Positions 36,134 to 45,363 of a stretch of DNA of 64,000 nt are shown piece after piece; positions within the stretch are counted from its first letter, which is position 1; the number at the start of each line of letters is the position of its first letter. Origin of the DNA: Streptomyces spectabilis (GTDB lineage: Bacteria; Actinomycetota; Actinomycetes; Streptomycetales; Streptomycetaceae); assembly GCF_008704795.1 (NCBI RefSeq), contig NZ_CP023690.1, positions 6,954,501-7,018,500 on the forward strand. Direction: 5' to 3'. The position numbers and the translations under genes were made by a program. The notes below the pieces were generated by a model, which searched no databases, was not told the origin of the DNA, and saw only the letters and a program-made list of their open reading frames with translations.

Positions 36134-38323
36134 TCACCCCTGCACGGCCAGGACCAGCGGCAACACCCCCTTCGCCCCTGCCCGTCGGAGCATGCGCGCG
36201 GACACCGCGAGCGTCCAGCCGGTCTCCGTCGCGTCGTCGACGAGGAGCACGGGGCCGTCCGCCTCCTGGATCGCCGAGGCCAGTGCGGGCGGCACGATCA
36301 GGGAGCCGTCCAGGGCGCGCAGACGCTGGGCGCTGTTGCTCCGCGGCACGCGTACGTCCGTGGCCTCGGCGGCGTACTCCAGCGAACCGAGCAACGGAAG
36401 GCGGCCGATCTCCGCGATCCGTGCCCCGAGTGACTGGATCAGCTGGGGCTTCGAGCGGGACGGCATCGTCACCACGCCCACAGGGCGGGGCCCGGCGTCG
36501 GGGGCACCCGTCGCCCAGCCACCCGGACCCTTGGCCCAGTCGGCCAGCACCTCCACCACGGCCTTGGTGACGTCGTCGGGCACCGGGACGTCCGGCGCCT
36601 GCGGTGCGAGCATCGGGCGGAGGCGGTTGCCCCAGCCGATGTCCGACAGGCGCCCCAGAGCACGCCCCGAAGAGGCCTGCTCGCCGGCGGGGATGCGGCC
36701 CTTGAGGGTCATGCCCACGGCGGCGAGTCCGGTGGGCCACATCTTGCGGGGCTCGACCTCCACACCGGGCCGGGCGAGCTCGCCCCGCGCCGAGTCCAGA
36801 GCCGTGGAGGAGACGGCATCGTCGAAGCGGCCCCCCGCGCAGTTGTCACAGCGGCCGCACGGCGCGGCCTCCTCGTCGTCCAGCTGGCGGCGCAGGAACT
36901 CCATGCGGCAGGACGTGGTCGATGCGTACTCACGCATGGCCTGCTGTTCGGCCTGCCGCTGCTTGGCGACCCAGGCATAGCGCTCGGTGTCGTACGTCCA
37001 CGGTGTGCCGGTGGCGATCCAGCCGCCCTGCACGCGCCGCACCGCGCCGTCGACGTCGAGCACCTTGAGCATCGTCTCCAGCCGTGATCTGCGCAGCTCG
37101 ACCAGCGGCTCCAGGGCGGGCAGCGACAGGGGGCGGCCCGCCTGGGCGAGCACGTCCAGGGTGCGACGCACCTGCTCCTCGGGAGGGAAGGCCAGGGAAG
37201 CGAAGTAGTTCCAGATCGCCGTGTCCTCCTGGCCGGGCAGGAGCAGCACCTCCGCGTGGTCGACACCGCGCCCCGCGCGGCCCACCTGCTGGTAGTAGGC
37301 GATCGGTGAGGAGGGGGAGCCGAGGTGGATCACGAAACCGAGGTCGGGCTTGTCGAAGCCCATCCCGAGCGCGGAGGTGGCGACCAGGGCCTTCACGCGG
37401 TTGGCGAGCAGATCCTCCTCCGCCTGCTGCCGGTCCACGTTCTCCGTCTTGCCGGTGTACGAGGTGACGACGTGGCCGCGCTGGCGGAGGTACGCGGTCA
37501 CCTCCTCGGCGGCGGCGACCGTGAGGGTGTAGATGATCCCGGAGCCAGGGAGGTCGTCGAGGTGGTCCGCGAGCCAGGCCAGACGGTGCGCCGCGTTCGG
37601 CAGCTGGAGCACGCCGAGGCTCAGGCTCTCCCGGTCGAGCGGCCCTCTCAGGACGAGGGCGTCCGACCCGCCGCCGGTGCCGAGCTGGTCGGCGACGTCC
37701 GCGGTCACGCGCGCGTTGGCCGTGGCTGTGGTGGCCAGGACCGGGACGCCGGGAGGCAGTTCGGCCAGCATGGTGCGCAGCCGGCGGTAGTCGGGCCGGA
37801 AGTCGTGGCCCCAGTCGGAGATGCAGTGGGCCTCGTCGACCACCAGCAGGCCGGTCGCCGCGGCGAGCTTGGGCAGGACCTGGTCGCGGAAGTCCGGGTT
37901 GTTGAGCCGCTCCGGGCTCACGAGCAGCACGTCGACGTCGCCCGCGGCCACCTCGGCCTGGATGGTGTCCCACTCCTCGGTGTTCGACGAGTTGATCGTG
38001 CGGGCGCGGATGCCTGCCCGCGCCGCCGACTCGACCTGGTTCCGCATGAGCGCGAGCAGAGGAGAGACGATCACGGTCGGACCGCTGCCGCGCTCCCGCA
38101 GCAGCGCGGTCGCGACGAAGTACACCGCCGACTTGCCCCAGCCGGTGCGCTGTACGACGAGCGCGCGCCGCTTCTCGGCGACCAGCGCCTCGATGGCTCT
38201 CCACTGGTCCTCGCGCAGGCGCGGGCCGTCCGGCGGCCGCGTCCCGTCGGACGCGGGGGAGGAACCGCCGACGAGGCGGGCGAGGACGGCGTCGGCCGCC
38301 GTGCGCAGGTCTTCGTTGCTCAT
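36134..38323 (-). CDS. recQ: RecQ-like DNA helicase fused to a C-terminal phosphoribosyltransferase-like domain
   Basis: A 729-residue superfamily 2 helicase. The N-terminal half has RTGWGKSAVYF (Walker A), VVDEAHCISDWGHDFRPDYR (DEAH plus the RecQ aromatic loop), SALGMGFDKPD and QQVGRAGRG. A RecQ zinc motif follows (CRMEFLRRQL with CGRCDNC). Unlike classical RecQ, the C-terminal ~200 residues (from about MWPTGLAAVGMTL) end in a PRTase-type pyrophosphate/PRPP motif, GPVLLVDDATETGWT, as in ComF-like proteins. ATG 38323 is preceded by TGGAG; an ATG four codons earlier is weaker. It probably acts in repair; the PRTase part may bind nucleotides or DNA ends. Confidence 0.88.
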   Translation of the reverse strand: MSNEDLRTAADAVLARLVGGSSPASDGTRPPDGPRLREDQWRAIEALVAEKRRALVVQRTGWGKSAVYFVATALLRERGSGPTVIVSPLLALMRNQVESAARAGIRARTINSSNTEEWDTIQAEVAAGDVDVLLVSPERLNNPDFRDQVLPKLAAATGLLVVDEAHCISDWGHDFRPDYRRLRTMLAELPPGVPVLATTATANARVTADVADQLGTGGGSDALVLRGPLDRESLSLGVLQLPNAAHRLAWLADHLDDLPGSGIIYTLTVAAAEEVTAYLRQRGHVVTSYTGKTENVDRQQAEEDLLANRVKALVATSALGMGFDKPDLGFVIHLGSPSSPIAYYQQVGRAGRGVDHAEVLLLPGQEDTAIWNYFASLAFPPEEQVRRTLDVLAQAGRPLSLPALEPLVELRRSRLETMLKVLDVDGAVRRVQGGWIATGTPWTYDTERYAWVAKQRQAEQQAMREYASTTSCRMEFLRRQLDDEEAAPCGRCDNCAGGRFDDAVSSTALDSARGELARPGVEVEPRKMWPTGLAAVGMTLKGRIPAGEQASSGRALGRLSDIGWGNRLRPMLAPQAPDVPVPDDVTKAVVEVLADWAKGPGGWATGAPDAGPRPVGVVTMPSRSKPQLIQSLGARIAEIGRLPLLGSLEYAAEATDVRVPRSNSAQRLRALDGSLIVPPALASAIQEADGPVLLVDDATETGWTLAVSARMLRRAGAKGVLPLVLAVQG

Positions 38324-38373
38324 GGCTCCATGCAACCCGATGGGTCGGACATCCGGCGAACGAGGCCGCCAGA

Positions 38374-38417
38374 CTGTGGATAACTCTTGGCGTGGCCCTG
38401 CCCAGGGTTATCCACAG
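38374..38417. promoter_or_regulatory. inverted pair of perfect DnaA-box-like sites
   Basis: CTGTGGATAAC (38374-38384) and GTTATCCACAG (38407-38417) are exact inverted copies, 22 nt apart. Each contains TTATCCACA, the consensus DnaA box. They fill the divergent region between recQ and the DUF4192 gene. Confidence 0.7.
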
Positions 38418-38441
38418 CCATAACCGGAGGTGAGCATTCCG

Positions 38442-39992
38442 GTGCAGAGTCGGCACATGACGAATCACAGCGAACCAGCCGACCCGATCGACGAGACCGT
38501 TGTCACCCTCCGCACGCCCGCCGAACTGGCCGACGCCTTGCCGTACTTGCTCGGCTTCCAGCCCGAGAGCAGTGTGGTCCTCATCGCCCTGCACGGCCCG
38601 CGAGGCCGATTCGGCGGCCGGGTGCGCCTCGGCATCCCGGAGCGCTCGGAGGACTGGCCGTCCGTCGCCGAGCAACTGGCCCAGTGCCTGGTGACCGGAT
38701 CCGAGCGGCGCGAAACCCGGCCGGACGGAGTCGTCGCCTTTCTCTGCCAGGAGCCGGAAGCGTTCGCGGGGGACGCTTCCGGGCGGCAGGTCATGGAGCG
38801 CCTCAGGCCGCTGGCCCAAGCACTCCGCACCGAGTGCGGTGACCTCGACGTTCCCGTCCTCGAAGTCGTGTGCATCTCGGACGGCCGCTTCTGGACGTAC
38901 TGCTGTCCGGACCAGCGCTGCTGTCCCGCCGAAGGCAACCCGCTGCTCCCCGGAGGCACGTCGGTGCTGGCCGCCGCCACGGTGTACGCGGGCTTCCAGG
39001 TCGGTCCCGCGCAGGGACGGATCCGGGCCCGGCTCACCCCTTGGCGAACGGCCGCCGCGAGCGATCAGGCTCGCGTGTTGCATGACACGGCCTGCGCACT
39101 CGTCCCCAGGATCCTCGACGACGGCGGCCACGCGGAAGTCGCCGCCGAAACCCTCGATCTGGCCCGCCGGGTCATGGCACGCCTGGCCGCCGCGCCTCCC
39201 ATCCCCGACAGGCTCGAAGCCGACGTCTACGACGACGAGCTGATCGGCCACGACGAGGCCGCCACGCTGATCCTCGGGCTTCAGGACCGCACGACACGCG
39301 ACCGTGCGGCCGAGTGGATGGAGGGGGACGAGGCGGCTCCGGCGCTCAGGCTCTGGCGTGCGCTGGCCCGGCGCTGCGTCCGGGAGTATCGAGAGCACGC
39401 CGCCGCACCCCTGACCCTCGCGGGCTGGGTGGCCTGGTCCCTCGGCGACCTCGCCGAGGGACAGGAAGCACTCACCATGGCGTTGATCGCCGATCCGCAC
39501 TATGCCTTCGCCCTGCTCCTGCACCCGGCCTGCAGCGCGGACAGCGACCCGGAGCCGATCCGCCGCATTCTGCGGGGCGAGCGTTCCCAGCGGGACGCGG
39601 CGGCACGGGGCCGGAGTGACCAGCTGGCCCTCCGATCCGATGCTCGGCAACACGCCGACGTGAGCGCTGAGAAGGCAGAGAGGTCTGCCGAGAAGTCCCA
39701 GGAAGCCTTGAGGTCCAAGAACGCCGCGAGGTCCATGAACATTGAAGGAGCCGAGGAGCAGGACGGTCCCGGGGCGCCAGAAGCCGTCTCACCCGGAGTC
39801 TCGCCGGACCCCTCGGACGGCGCGGACACCCTGGATCACGCAGGGGCCGGCGTCGGCGTCAGGACAGCGCCCCGGGGCCGTCGACGCCCGTCTCGCACCT
39901 CCGGGCCGGGCCCTCGGCCCGCCGGGGGAGCGCGCACGGGACCGCGGAACCGGCGGGACACGATCCGACGTGACCCAAGGCACGACCGGTGA
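38442..39992 (+). CDS. DUF4192 family protein
   Basis: An approximately 516-residue member of an actinobacterial family of unknown function. The conserved opening TPAELADALPYLLGF with ESSVVLIAL is present, followed by alternating hydrophobic segments and a Cys-rich loop (YCCPDQRCC). A tetratricopeptide-like C-terminal part (GWVAWSLGDLAEGQEALTMAL, DPHYAFALLL) is followed by about 130 residues of charged, Arg/Pro-rich tail. GGAGG at 38426-38430 best serves GTG 38442; ATG 38457 or GTG 38430 are possible. The divergent partner is recQ. Confidence 0.75.
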   Translation: MQSRHMTNHSEPADPIDETVVTLRTPAELADALPYLLGFQPESSVVLIALHGPRGRFGGRVRLGIPERSEDWPSVAEQLAQCLVTGSERRETRPDGVVAFLCQEPEAFAGDASGRQVMERLRPLAQALRTECGDLDVPVLEVVCISDGRFWTYCCPDQRCCPAEGNPLLPGGTSVLAAATVYAGFQVGPAQGRIRARLTPWRTAAASDQARVLHDTACALVPRILDDGGHAEVAAETLDLARRVMARLAAAPPIPDRLEADVYDDELIGHDEAATLILGLQDRTTRDRAAEWMEGDEAAPALRLWRALARRCVREYREHAAAPLTLAGWVAWSLGDLAEGQEALTMALIADPHYAFALLLHPACSADSDPEPIRRILRGERSQRDAAARGRSDQLALRSDARQHADVSAEKAERSAEKSQEALRSKNAARSMNIEGAEEQDGPGAPEAVSPGVSPDPSDGADTLDHAGAGVGVRTAPRGRRRPSRTSGPGPRPAGGARTGPRNRRDTIRRDPRHDR

Positions 39993-40211
39993 CCGCAGCG
40001 ACGGCCCGGTCTTGGTCGAAGCGTCCAGTCCTGGCCCGTACGGCGCAGGTCGCCGTCAGAACGCACCGCCGGATGGGCGGCTTCCTGGAACGCATGCGTG
40101 ACTTGGGGCGGCCCCGCGCCGTTCACCTGAGTGGCGGTACCCGCGTCCTGGTCGTGACGCTGTTCCGTGACCGAGTCTCCGTAGCGCAGAGAACGCAGAA
40201 GTGGCTACCCC

Positions 40212-42311
40212 ATGTCCGTGCCCGCCTCGTCTCCTGTCTCCCCCTGGCCCGAGAGAAACGAAAGGCCGGAGCCGCACCCCTTCCGGGCGCCCGCGCCGAT
40301 TCCCAGGCGCCAGCCCCATGGCCAAGCGCCCGGACCCGGGCCACGCCGCCTCGCCGCGCTGCCGCCCGTGCACGACGCGCTGGTCTGTGTCGCCCTTCCC
40401 GCGCTCGCGGTCTCCACGGACCAAGGCCAGCTGAACGGTCGCGGACTGGAAGGCTTCTATCGCGCGGGCCGTCGTATGTTGTCCCGCTGTCAGGTGCGCG
40501 TGGCCGGGCGCGAGCCGATCGCCGTGCAGGCGCGGATGCTCTCGGCGGACAGTGCCCGCTTCGTGGCGGCCCTCCTTCCCTCGGCGGACGGAGGACCGGA
40601 CCCGGACGTCGTCGTGGAGCGGACCCGGCATGCCGACGGCACCGAGCGGATCACGCTGCACAGCGCGGCCAGCCGCCCCCTGAGGCTGCCGGTGGAGGTG
40701 TCGCTCGGCACGGACCTGGCGGAGCTCGGCGCGGTCGCGTCCGGCCGCGCCGGTCCCGAACTGCCCGCCAGCGTCCACGACTCGGGCATGCGCTGGTCCT
40801 CCGGAGAAGGCCACTGCGTGGTCACGGCGGTCCCGGCGCCCAAGGACGCGCTGGCCTCGGCGGGGCTGCTGCGCTGGGAGGTGCACCTGCCACCGGGAGG
40901 CAGCCAGAGCGTGGAGCTGCGCGTACGGCCGCACGGCGCGGGGCCCCTGAGGCCGGTGGGGCATGGAGTGACCAGCCCGCTGTCCTCGGCCCAAGCGGCG
41001 GGGGACGACCCCACGGTTCAGCGTCTGCTGGATACCTCGGTCGCGGATCTCAGAGCCCTGTTGCTGCGCGACCCGGCCCACCCCGCGGACCTCTACGTGG
41101 CCGCCGGAGCGCCGTGGCGGTGCGGCCTCGCACCCGCCGAGGCCCTCACGGCCGCCAGGATGGTGCTGCCGCTCGGCACCCGGCTCGCGGAGAGCACGCT
41201 GCGCGCGCTCGCCCGCGAGCAGCTCACCCGCCCCGGGCCCTGCGCGGGCATGATCCCTGGGCCGATGCGGGACACAGGGCCCCACTTGCCTCCCGGGTGC
41301 ACGGGAGTGGAGGCCACCCTGCTGTTCCCCGCCCTGCTCGCCGAGGCGTGGCGCTGGGGGATGCCGGAGGCCGACGTGGCGGAGCTGCTGCACCCGGCGG
41401 AGCGCTGCCTGCGTTGGCTGCTCGAAAGCGCCGAGGACGCAGCATTCGTGCGGGACGCTCACCCGGACTCTCCTTCCTCCAGCCCGGTGCGCTGCGAGAT
41501 CCAAGCACATGCGTACCGGGCGGCACTCCTGGGAGCGGACCTGCTCGACGCGCTCAGGGGCACGGGAGGCGCGGAGCTGCGGCAGTGGGCGGAGCGGTTG
41601 CGGGCCCGGTTCAGGGAAGCGTTCTGGGTGGAGGACCGGACGGGCGGCAGGCCCGCCGTGGCACTCGAGGCCGACGGTCGGCCCCTGCCCCATCTCACCG
41701 GCGGTGCGGCCCACCTCCTGGATACCGGGCTCCTGGGATCCGGCGAGGTCGCCCCCGGCCTGCTCGACAAGGTGCAGACCGAGCAGGTGGCGAGGCTGCT
41801 GGGCGGGCCTGCCATGGACTCGGGCTGGGGTCTGCGCAGCCTGGGCTCGAAGGAGGCGGCGTACAACCCCTTCGGGCATCGCGGAGGGGCGGTCCGGGTC
41901 CACGAGACGGCGACGGCGGTCGCGGGACTCGCGGCGGCGGGCTACGAGAAGGAAGCCGGTGCGCTGCTGCGCGGAGCGCTGGACGCGGCGGCCGCCTTCG
42001 GATTCCGGCTGCCGGAGATGTACGGCGGCGAGCAGCGGATGGCCGGGAGCGCGCCGCTCCCGCACCCTGCGGCCTGTCGTCCCGCCGCGGTCAGCGCGGC
42101 GGCCGGAGTGCAACTCCTGACCGTGCTGGCCGGGATCCGCCCGGACGCGCCGGCGGGCACGGTCACGCTCAGGCCGGTCCGTAGCGCGCCCTTGGGAGAG
42201 CTTGGCCTGACGGCGTTGCGCGTGTCGGGCGCTCCCTTCTCCGTGCGTGTCAGCAGGCTCGGCCTCGCCATGGTGGAGGAGGCGGCCGACGGGCTGCAGT
42301 TGGGGGTGTGA
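40212..42311 (+). CDS. glycogen-debranching-enzyme-like protein (GDE N-terminal plus (alpha/alpha)6 barrel type)
   Basis: A 699-residue protein of the amylo-alpha-1,6-glucosidase-related group. After a Pro-rich N-terminus (about 60 residues) comes an N-terminal beta domain (LSTDQGQLNGRGLEGFYRAGRRMLSRCQ region). The helical barrel follows with APWRCGLAPAEAL, LRWLLESAEDAAFV, EIQAHAYRAALLGADLL and STEAVYNPF-like SKEAAYNPFGHRGGAV. The catalytic acid/base residues cannot be placed by eye. The substrate may be trehalose, maltodextrin or another glycoside. The 220 bp before it hold no clear promoter. The Nudix gene follows, with overlapping TGATG if its longer start is used. Confidence 0.78.
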   Translation: MSVPASSPVSPWPERNERPEPHPFRAPAPIPRRQPHGQAPGPGPRRLAALPPVHDALVCVALPALAVSTDQGQLNGRGLEGFYRAGRRMLSRCQVRVAGREPIAVQARMLSADSARFVAALLPSADGGPDPDVVVERTRHADGTERITLHSAASRPLRLPVEVSLGTDLAELGAVASGRAGPELPASVHDSGMRWSSGEGHCVVTAVPAPKDALASAGLLRWEVHLPPGGSQSVELRVRPHGAGPLRPVGHGVTSPLSSAQAAGDDPTVQRLLDTSVADLRALLLRDPAHPADLYVAAGAPWRCGLAPAEALTAARMVLPLGTRLAESTLRALAREQLTRPGPCAGMIPGPMRDTGPHLPPGCTGVEATLLFPALLAEAWRWGMPEADVAELLHPAERCLRWLLESAEDAAFVRDAHPDSPSSSPVRCEIQAHAYRAALLGADLLDALRGTGGAELRQWAERLRARFREAFWVEDRTGGRPAVALEADGRPLPHLTGGAAHLLDTGLLGSGEVAPGLLDKVQTEQVARLLGGPAMDSGWGLRSLGSKEAAYNPFGHRGGAVRVHETATAVAGLAAAGYEKEAGALLRGALDAAAAFGFRLPEMYGGEQRMAGSAPLPHPAACRPAAVSAAAGVQLLTVLAGIRPDAPAGTVTLRPVRSAPLGELGLTALRVSGAPFSVRVSRLGLAMVEEAADGLQLGV

Positions 42312-42400
42312 TGTCGCTGAGCGGCGGTGCCACGGGTGCGACGGGCCGGACGGAAGGCTCTCAGGGAGCGGGGCCGGAAGCAGATGGCGTAGGAGGTGTT

Positions 42401-42424
42401 TATCGTCAGGCAGACGACTATGAT
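42401..42424 (+). promoter_or_regulatory. dyad overlapping a -10 box before the NrtR-like gene
   Basis: TCGTC-AGGCA-GACGA is a perfect dyad within 42401-42420, with outer bases TA...TA. TATGAT (42419-42424) overlaps its right end and lies 6 nt before the ATG at 42431, fitting a leaderless, self-repressed promoter. Confidence 0.6.
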
Positions 42425-42430
42425 CGCGGC

Positions 42431-43192
42431 ATGTCGCCCTACGACCCGTCGGCCTTCCCGCCCTTCGCTGTCACCGTCGATCTGGTCGTGTTGACCGTGC
42501 GTCGCCACGCCCTGTGCGCCCTGGCCGTGCGCCGTGGTGAGCCGCCGTTCCAGGGGCGTTGGGCGCTGCCCGGGGGATTCGTACGGGCGGACGAGGACCT
42601 TTCGGGGGCCGCGGCGCGCGAGCTGGTGGAGGAGACGGGGCTCTGCGCCCACGACCCGGACAGTCCGGTTCAGGCCAATGGCGCGCACCTCGAGCAGCTG
42701 GCCACGTACGGCGACCCGAAGCGTGATCCGCGGATGCGCGTGGTCAGCGTCGCTCACCTCGCGCTCGCACCGGATCTGCCCGCGCCCCGTCCCGGCGGTG
42801 ACGCGCACAGCGCGCGCTGGGCCCCGGTCGAGGCCCTGCTCCACCAGGGCGGGTACGGCAGGGAGGGGGAGCAGGCCGCGCCGCTGGCGTTCGACCACGC
42901 GCAGATCCTCTCGGACGGAGTGGAGCGCGCCCGATCGAAGATCGAATACTCCTCGCTGGCCACGGCGTTCTGCCCGCCGGAGTTCACGGTCGGCGAACTG
43001 CGCCGCGTGTACGAAGCGGTCTGGGCGGTCGCCCTCGATCCCCGCAACTTCCACCGGAAGGTGACGGGCACACCGGGATTCCTCGTGCCCACAGGAGGGA
43101 CCACGACCCGCCAGGGTGGCCGCCCGGCCCAGCTGTTCCGGGCCGGAGGCGCGACGCTCCTCAACCCTCCGATGCTGAGGCCTGACGCCTGA
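42431..43192 (+). CDS. NrtR-type regulator: Nudix domain plus winged HTH
   Basis: NrtR proteins combine an ADP-ribose-type Nudix domain with a DNA-binding domain and control NAD or pentose metabolism. The 253-residue product has an intact Nudix box GX5EX7REX2EEXG (residues 49-71), so hydrolase activity is possible rather than lost. The winged HTH is in the C-terminal part: ARSKIEYSSLATAF, PPEFTVGELRRVYEAV, LDPRNFHRKV and GRPAQLFRAGG. ATG 42431 is chosen because the homology begins there and TATGAT ends 6 nt upstream. The longer alternative from 42308/42311 would overlap the previous stop. Confidence 0.87.
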   Translation: MSPYDPSAFPPFAVTVDLVVLTVRRHALCALAVRRGEPPFQGRWALPGGFVRADEDLSGAAARELVEETGLCAHDPDSPVQANGAHLEQLATYGDPKRDPRMRVVSVAHLALAPDLPAPRPGGDAHSARWAPVEALLHQGGYGREGEQAAPLAFDHAQILSDGVERARSKIEYSSLATAFCPPEFTVGELRRVYEAVWAVALDPRNFHRKVTGTPGFLVPTGGTTTRQGGRPAQLFRAGGATLLNPPMLRPDA

Positions 43193-43398
43193 TCCCGCCT
43201 GCACGCGACGGCTGCCCGCGCCCGGCCTCGCGTGTCGTCGGCCACGTCAGGGCTGGCGGTTGACACCCGCAGTCCACGCCCTGAGCGAAAAGCCGCAAAT
43301 GTCGCGTTATCTTGCTGCGGTACCCACGGGGTTCGTCCGTCCCCGAACCGGCGGACCCGCCCCGCCCGCGAGCGGTCGCACATCCTGCGAGAGAAGCG

Positions 43399-45363
43399 AT
43401 GATCCAGGCCATCGGACTGACCAGCAACCCCCGCAAGGACCTCCCGGCCGCCGTCGACGACGTTTCCTTCCAAGCGCGCACGGGCTGCGTCACCGCGCTT
43501 CTGGGCGCCTCGGACGGGGGTGGGACGACGACCCTCAGGCTGATGCTCGAACTCCAACAGGGGCGTGGCATCACCTACTTCAGAGGGCGGCCGCTGCACC
43601 ACATCGCGCACCCCTCGCGGGAGGTGGGCGTCGTGCTCGGCGATGTGCCCGGACACCCGGCGCGCACGGTGAGAGGCCATCTGCGCATGTTGTGCGCCGC
43701 GGTGGGTGTGCCTGTCACACGCGCCGACGACGTACTCGAAGTGGTCGGGCTCGTCAGCCTGCGGGAGCAGGTCCTCGGCACGCTCTCCCGTGGGATGGAC
43801 CGCCGTCTCGGGCTGGCCTGTGCGCTCCTCGCGGATCCGCACGCCCTCGTACTGGACGAGCCCACCGGCGGGCTCACGGCCCGGGAGGGCGCTTGGCTGC
43901 ACGGCGTCCTGCGGGCGCACGCCGCACGGGGCGGCACCGTCCTGTTCACCACGGACGACGCCAAGGAAGCCGCCCGGACCGCAGACCAGGTCGTCACGCT
44001 GGAGGCGGGGCGGCTCGTCGCGGACCAGGACGCGGCGGAGTTCGCCCGCACGCGGCTCAGGCCGCGCGTCGCCGTGCGCAGCCCGCACGCCGCGCGTCTC
44101 GCCGCCCTGCTGGCCAAGGAGGCCCGCTCGCTCCGCCGGTCCGTCGAGGTGGTGCAGGAGGGCGGCAGCCGTCTGTCGGTGTACGGAAACACGTGCGGGG
44201 AAGTGGGGGAGACCGCGTTCCGCCACGGCATCCTCGTGCACCAACTCGCTGACGAAGTCGGGGACGCGAGGCCCTCGACAGTCGACGCGCGGGAGCAGGC
44301 GCCGGTGGGGCAGGGGCGCGGTCCAGCGCTCGACGCCGAGGCGGGCGCGCGGAGCGGCTCCGACGCGCGGGAGGGGGCCACGCGCTCTGCGACCTCTGCC
44401 GCCGGTGAGCCGCGGGAGTCACTTCAGGAAGCCCCTGTGGCGTCCACGCACGACACGGCGGCCGAACGCCCGCCCGTCGCCGACGCCGCTCCCGCGCCAG
44501 GTGCCGACGGCCCCACTCGGATCACTCCGAGCGCCGCGAGCGCATCACAGTCCTCGTTGTCTCCCTTGCCTCCTCCCATCGCCATCCGTACGGCACCGAA
44601 CCCTCTCCGTCCGCTGCGCTACGAGTTGCGCCGTGCCGCCGGTGTCGGCACGGGATACCTCACGGTGGCCGCGGCCACCGCGCTGTCCGCGCTCCTGTGC
44701 CTGTTCCTCGCCCGGACCGGACACACACCGCAGCTGCGCCTGCTCGCTGCCTGGCCCGGCGAACTTCCCCTACCGCCCGCCGCCCTGGGCGCAGGGCTCC
44801 TCGGTGCGCTCGCCTTCGGTGAGGAGTTCCGCCATCCCGCCCTCGCCGCGGATCGCGGTACGGTGCCCCGGCGCCTGGGGCTCCTCGCCGCGAAGCTCGC
44901 TGTCGCCGCCGCCACTGCGCTGCTGCTCGCCGGGCTCACCGTGGGGTGCGACGCCGTTGTGCTCCACCTGGTATACGGAGGCGAGCTCACAGAAGTTCCC
45001 CCGGACTGGCTTTCGGCGACCGCCAGTTGGATTTCCTTCATGATCGGCTGTGCTTGGGCCGGGGTGCTGGCCGCCGGAGTGTTCCGGTCCACGACCGCTG
45101 GGCTCGCCGCGGTGCTCGCGGTGCCGATCGTCGTCGTACCGCTCGTACAGAAAGCACTGGAAGGGCCGTCCGTTCGATCGGCTGCTGGACTTCCGGGGCG
45201 GTTGCGTGAGCTCACGCTGCTGGAGTGGCCGTTGGGCGCCGAACGGTATGTCGCCGGGGGGCTGAGGATGGTGGCTCAACCCGTCGGCAGTGCGCTGATG
45301 TTGTCGCTCGTCGTACTGCTCGGCGCGTATCTGCTGACGGCCGTGCGCGGGCGGGCGCGCTGA
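43399..45363 (+). CDS. ABC transporter protein: degenerate ATPase fused to a membrane domain
   Basis: A 654-residue fusion. The N-terminal ATPase-like domain has Walker B LVLDEPTGGLT, a signature LSRGMDRRLGLA, but Walker A reads GASDGGGTTT (36-45): the essential Lys is Thr, and the H-loop region VLFTTDD lacks His. A ~150-residue acidic low-complexity linker (about 260-400) joins a C-terminal membrane domain with six or so hydrophobic segments (TVAAATALSALLCLFLA onward). It may be a regulator or a partner lacking its own ATPase power. ATG 43399 follows GAGAGAAG. A TTGACA at 43260 has no good -10. It sits just before whiH. Confidence 0.78.
   Translation: MIQAIGLTSNPRKDLPAAVDDVSFQARTGCVTALLGASDGGGTTTLRLMLELQQGRGITYFRGRPLHHIAHPSREVGVVLGDVPGHPARTVRGHLRMLCAAVGVPVTRADDVLEVVGLVSLREQVLGTLSRGMDRRLGLACALLADPHALVLDEPTGGLTAREGAWLHGVLRAHAARGGTVLFTTDDAKEAARTADQVVTLEAGRLVADQDAAEFARTRLRPRVAVRSPHAARLAALLAKEARSLRRSVEVVQEGGSRLSVYGNTCGEVGETAFRHGILVHQLADEVGDARPSTVDAREQAPVGQGRGPALDAEAGARSGSDAREGATRSATSAAGEPRESLQEAPVASTHDTAAERPPVADAAPAPGADGPTRITPSAASASQSSLSPLPPPIAIRTAPNPLRPLRYELRRAAGVGTGYLTVAAATALSALLCLFLARTGHTPQLRLLAAWPGELPLPPAALGAGLLGALAFGEEFRHPALAADRGTVPRRLGLLAAKLAVAAATALLLAGLTVGCDAVVLHLVYGGELTEVPPDWLSATASWISFMIGCAWAGVLAAGVFRSTTAGLAAVLAVPIVVVPLVQKALEGPSVRSAAGLPGRLRELTLLEWPLGAERYVAGGLRMVAQPVGSALMLSLVVLLGAYLLTAVRGRAR

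Noticed and set aside
38374..38417. Replication origin
   Set aside because: Only two DnaA boxes and no dnaA/dnaN neighbours; the Streptomyces oriC has many clustered boxes.
39989..42184. 731-codon plus-strand frame overlapping the debranching-like gene
   Set aside because: Shadow frame with Arg/Gly/Pro-rich composition; the other frame has a consistent enzyme-like sequence.
43260..43290. TTGACA as -35 of the ABC gene
   Set aside because: No TANNNT at 16-19 bp downstream; kept only as a note.
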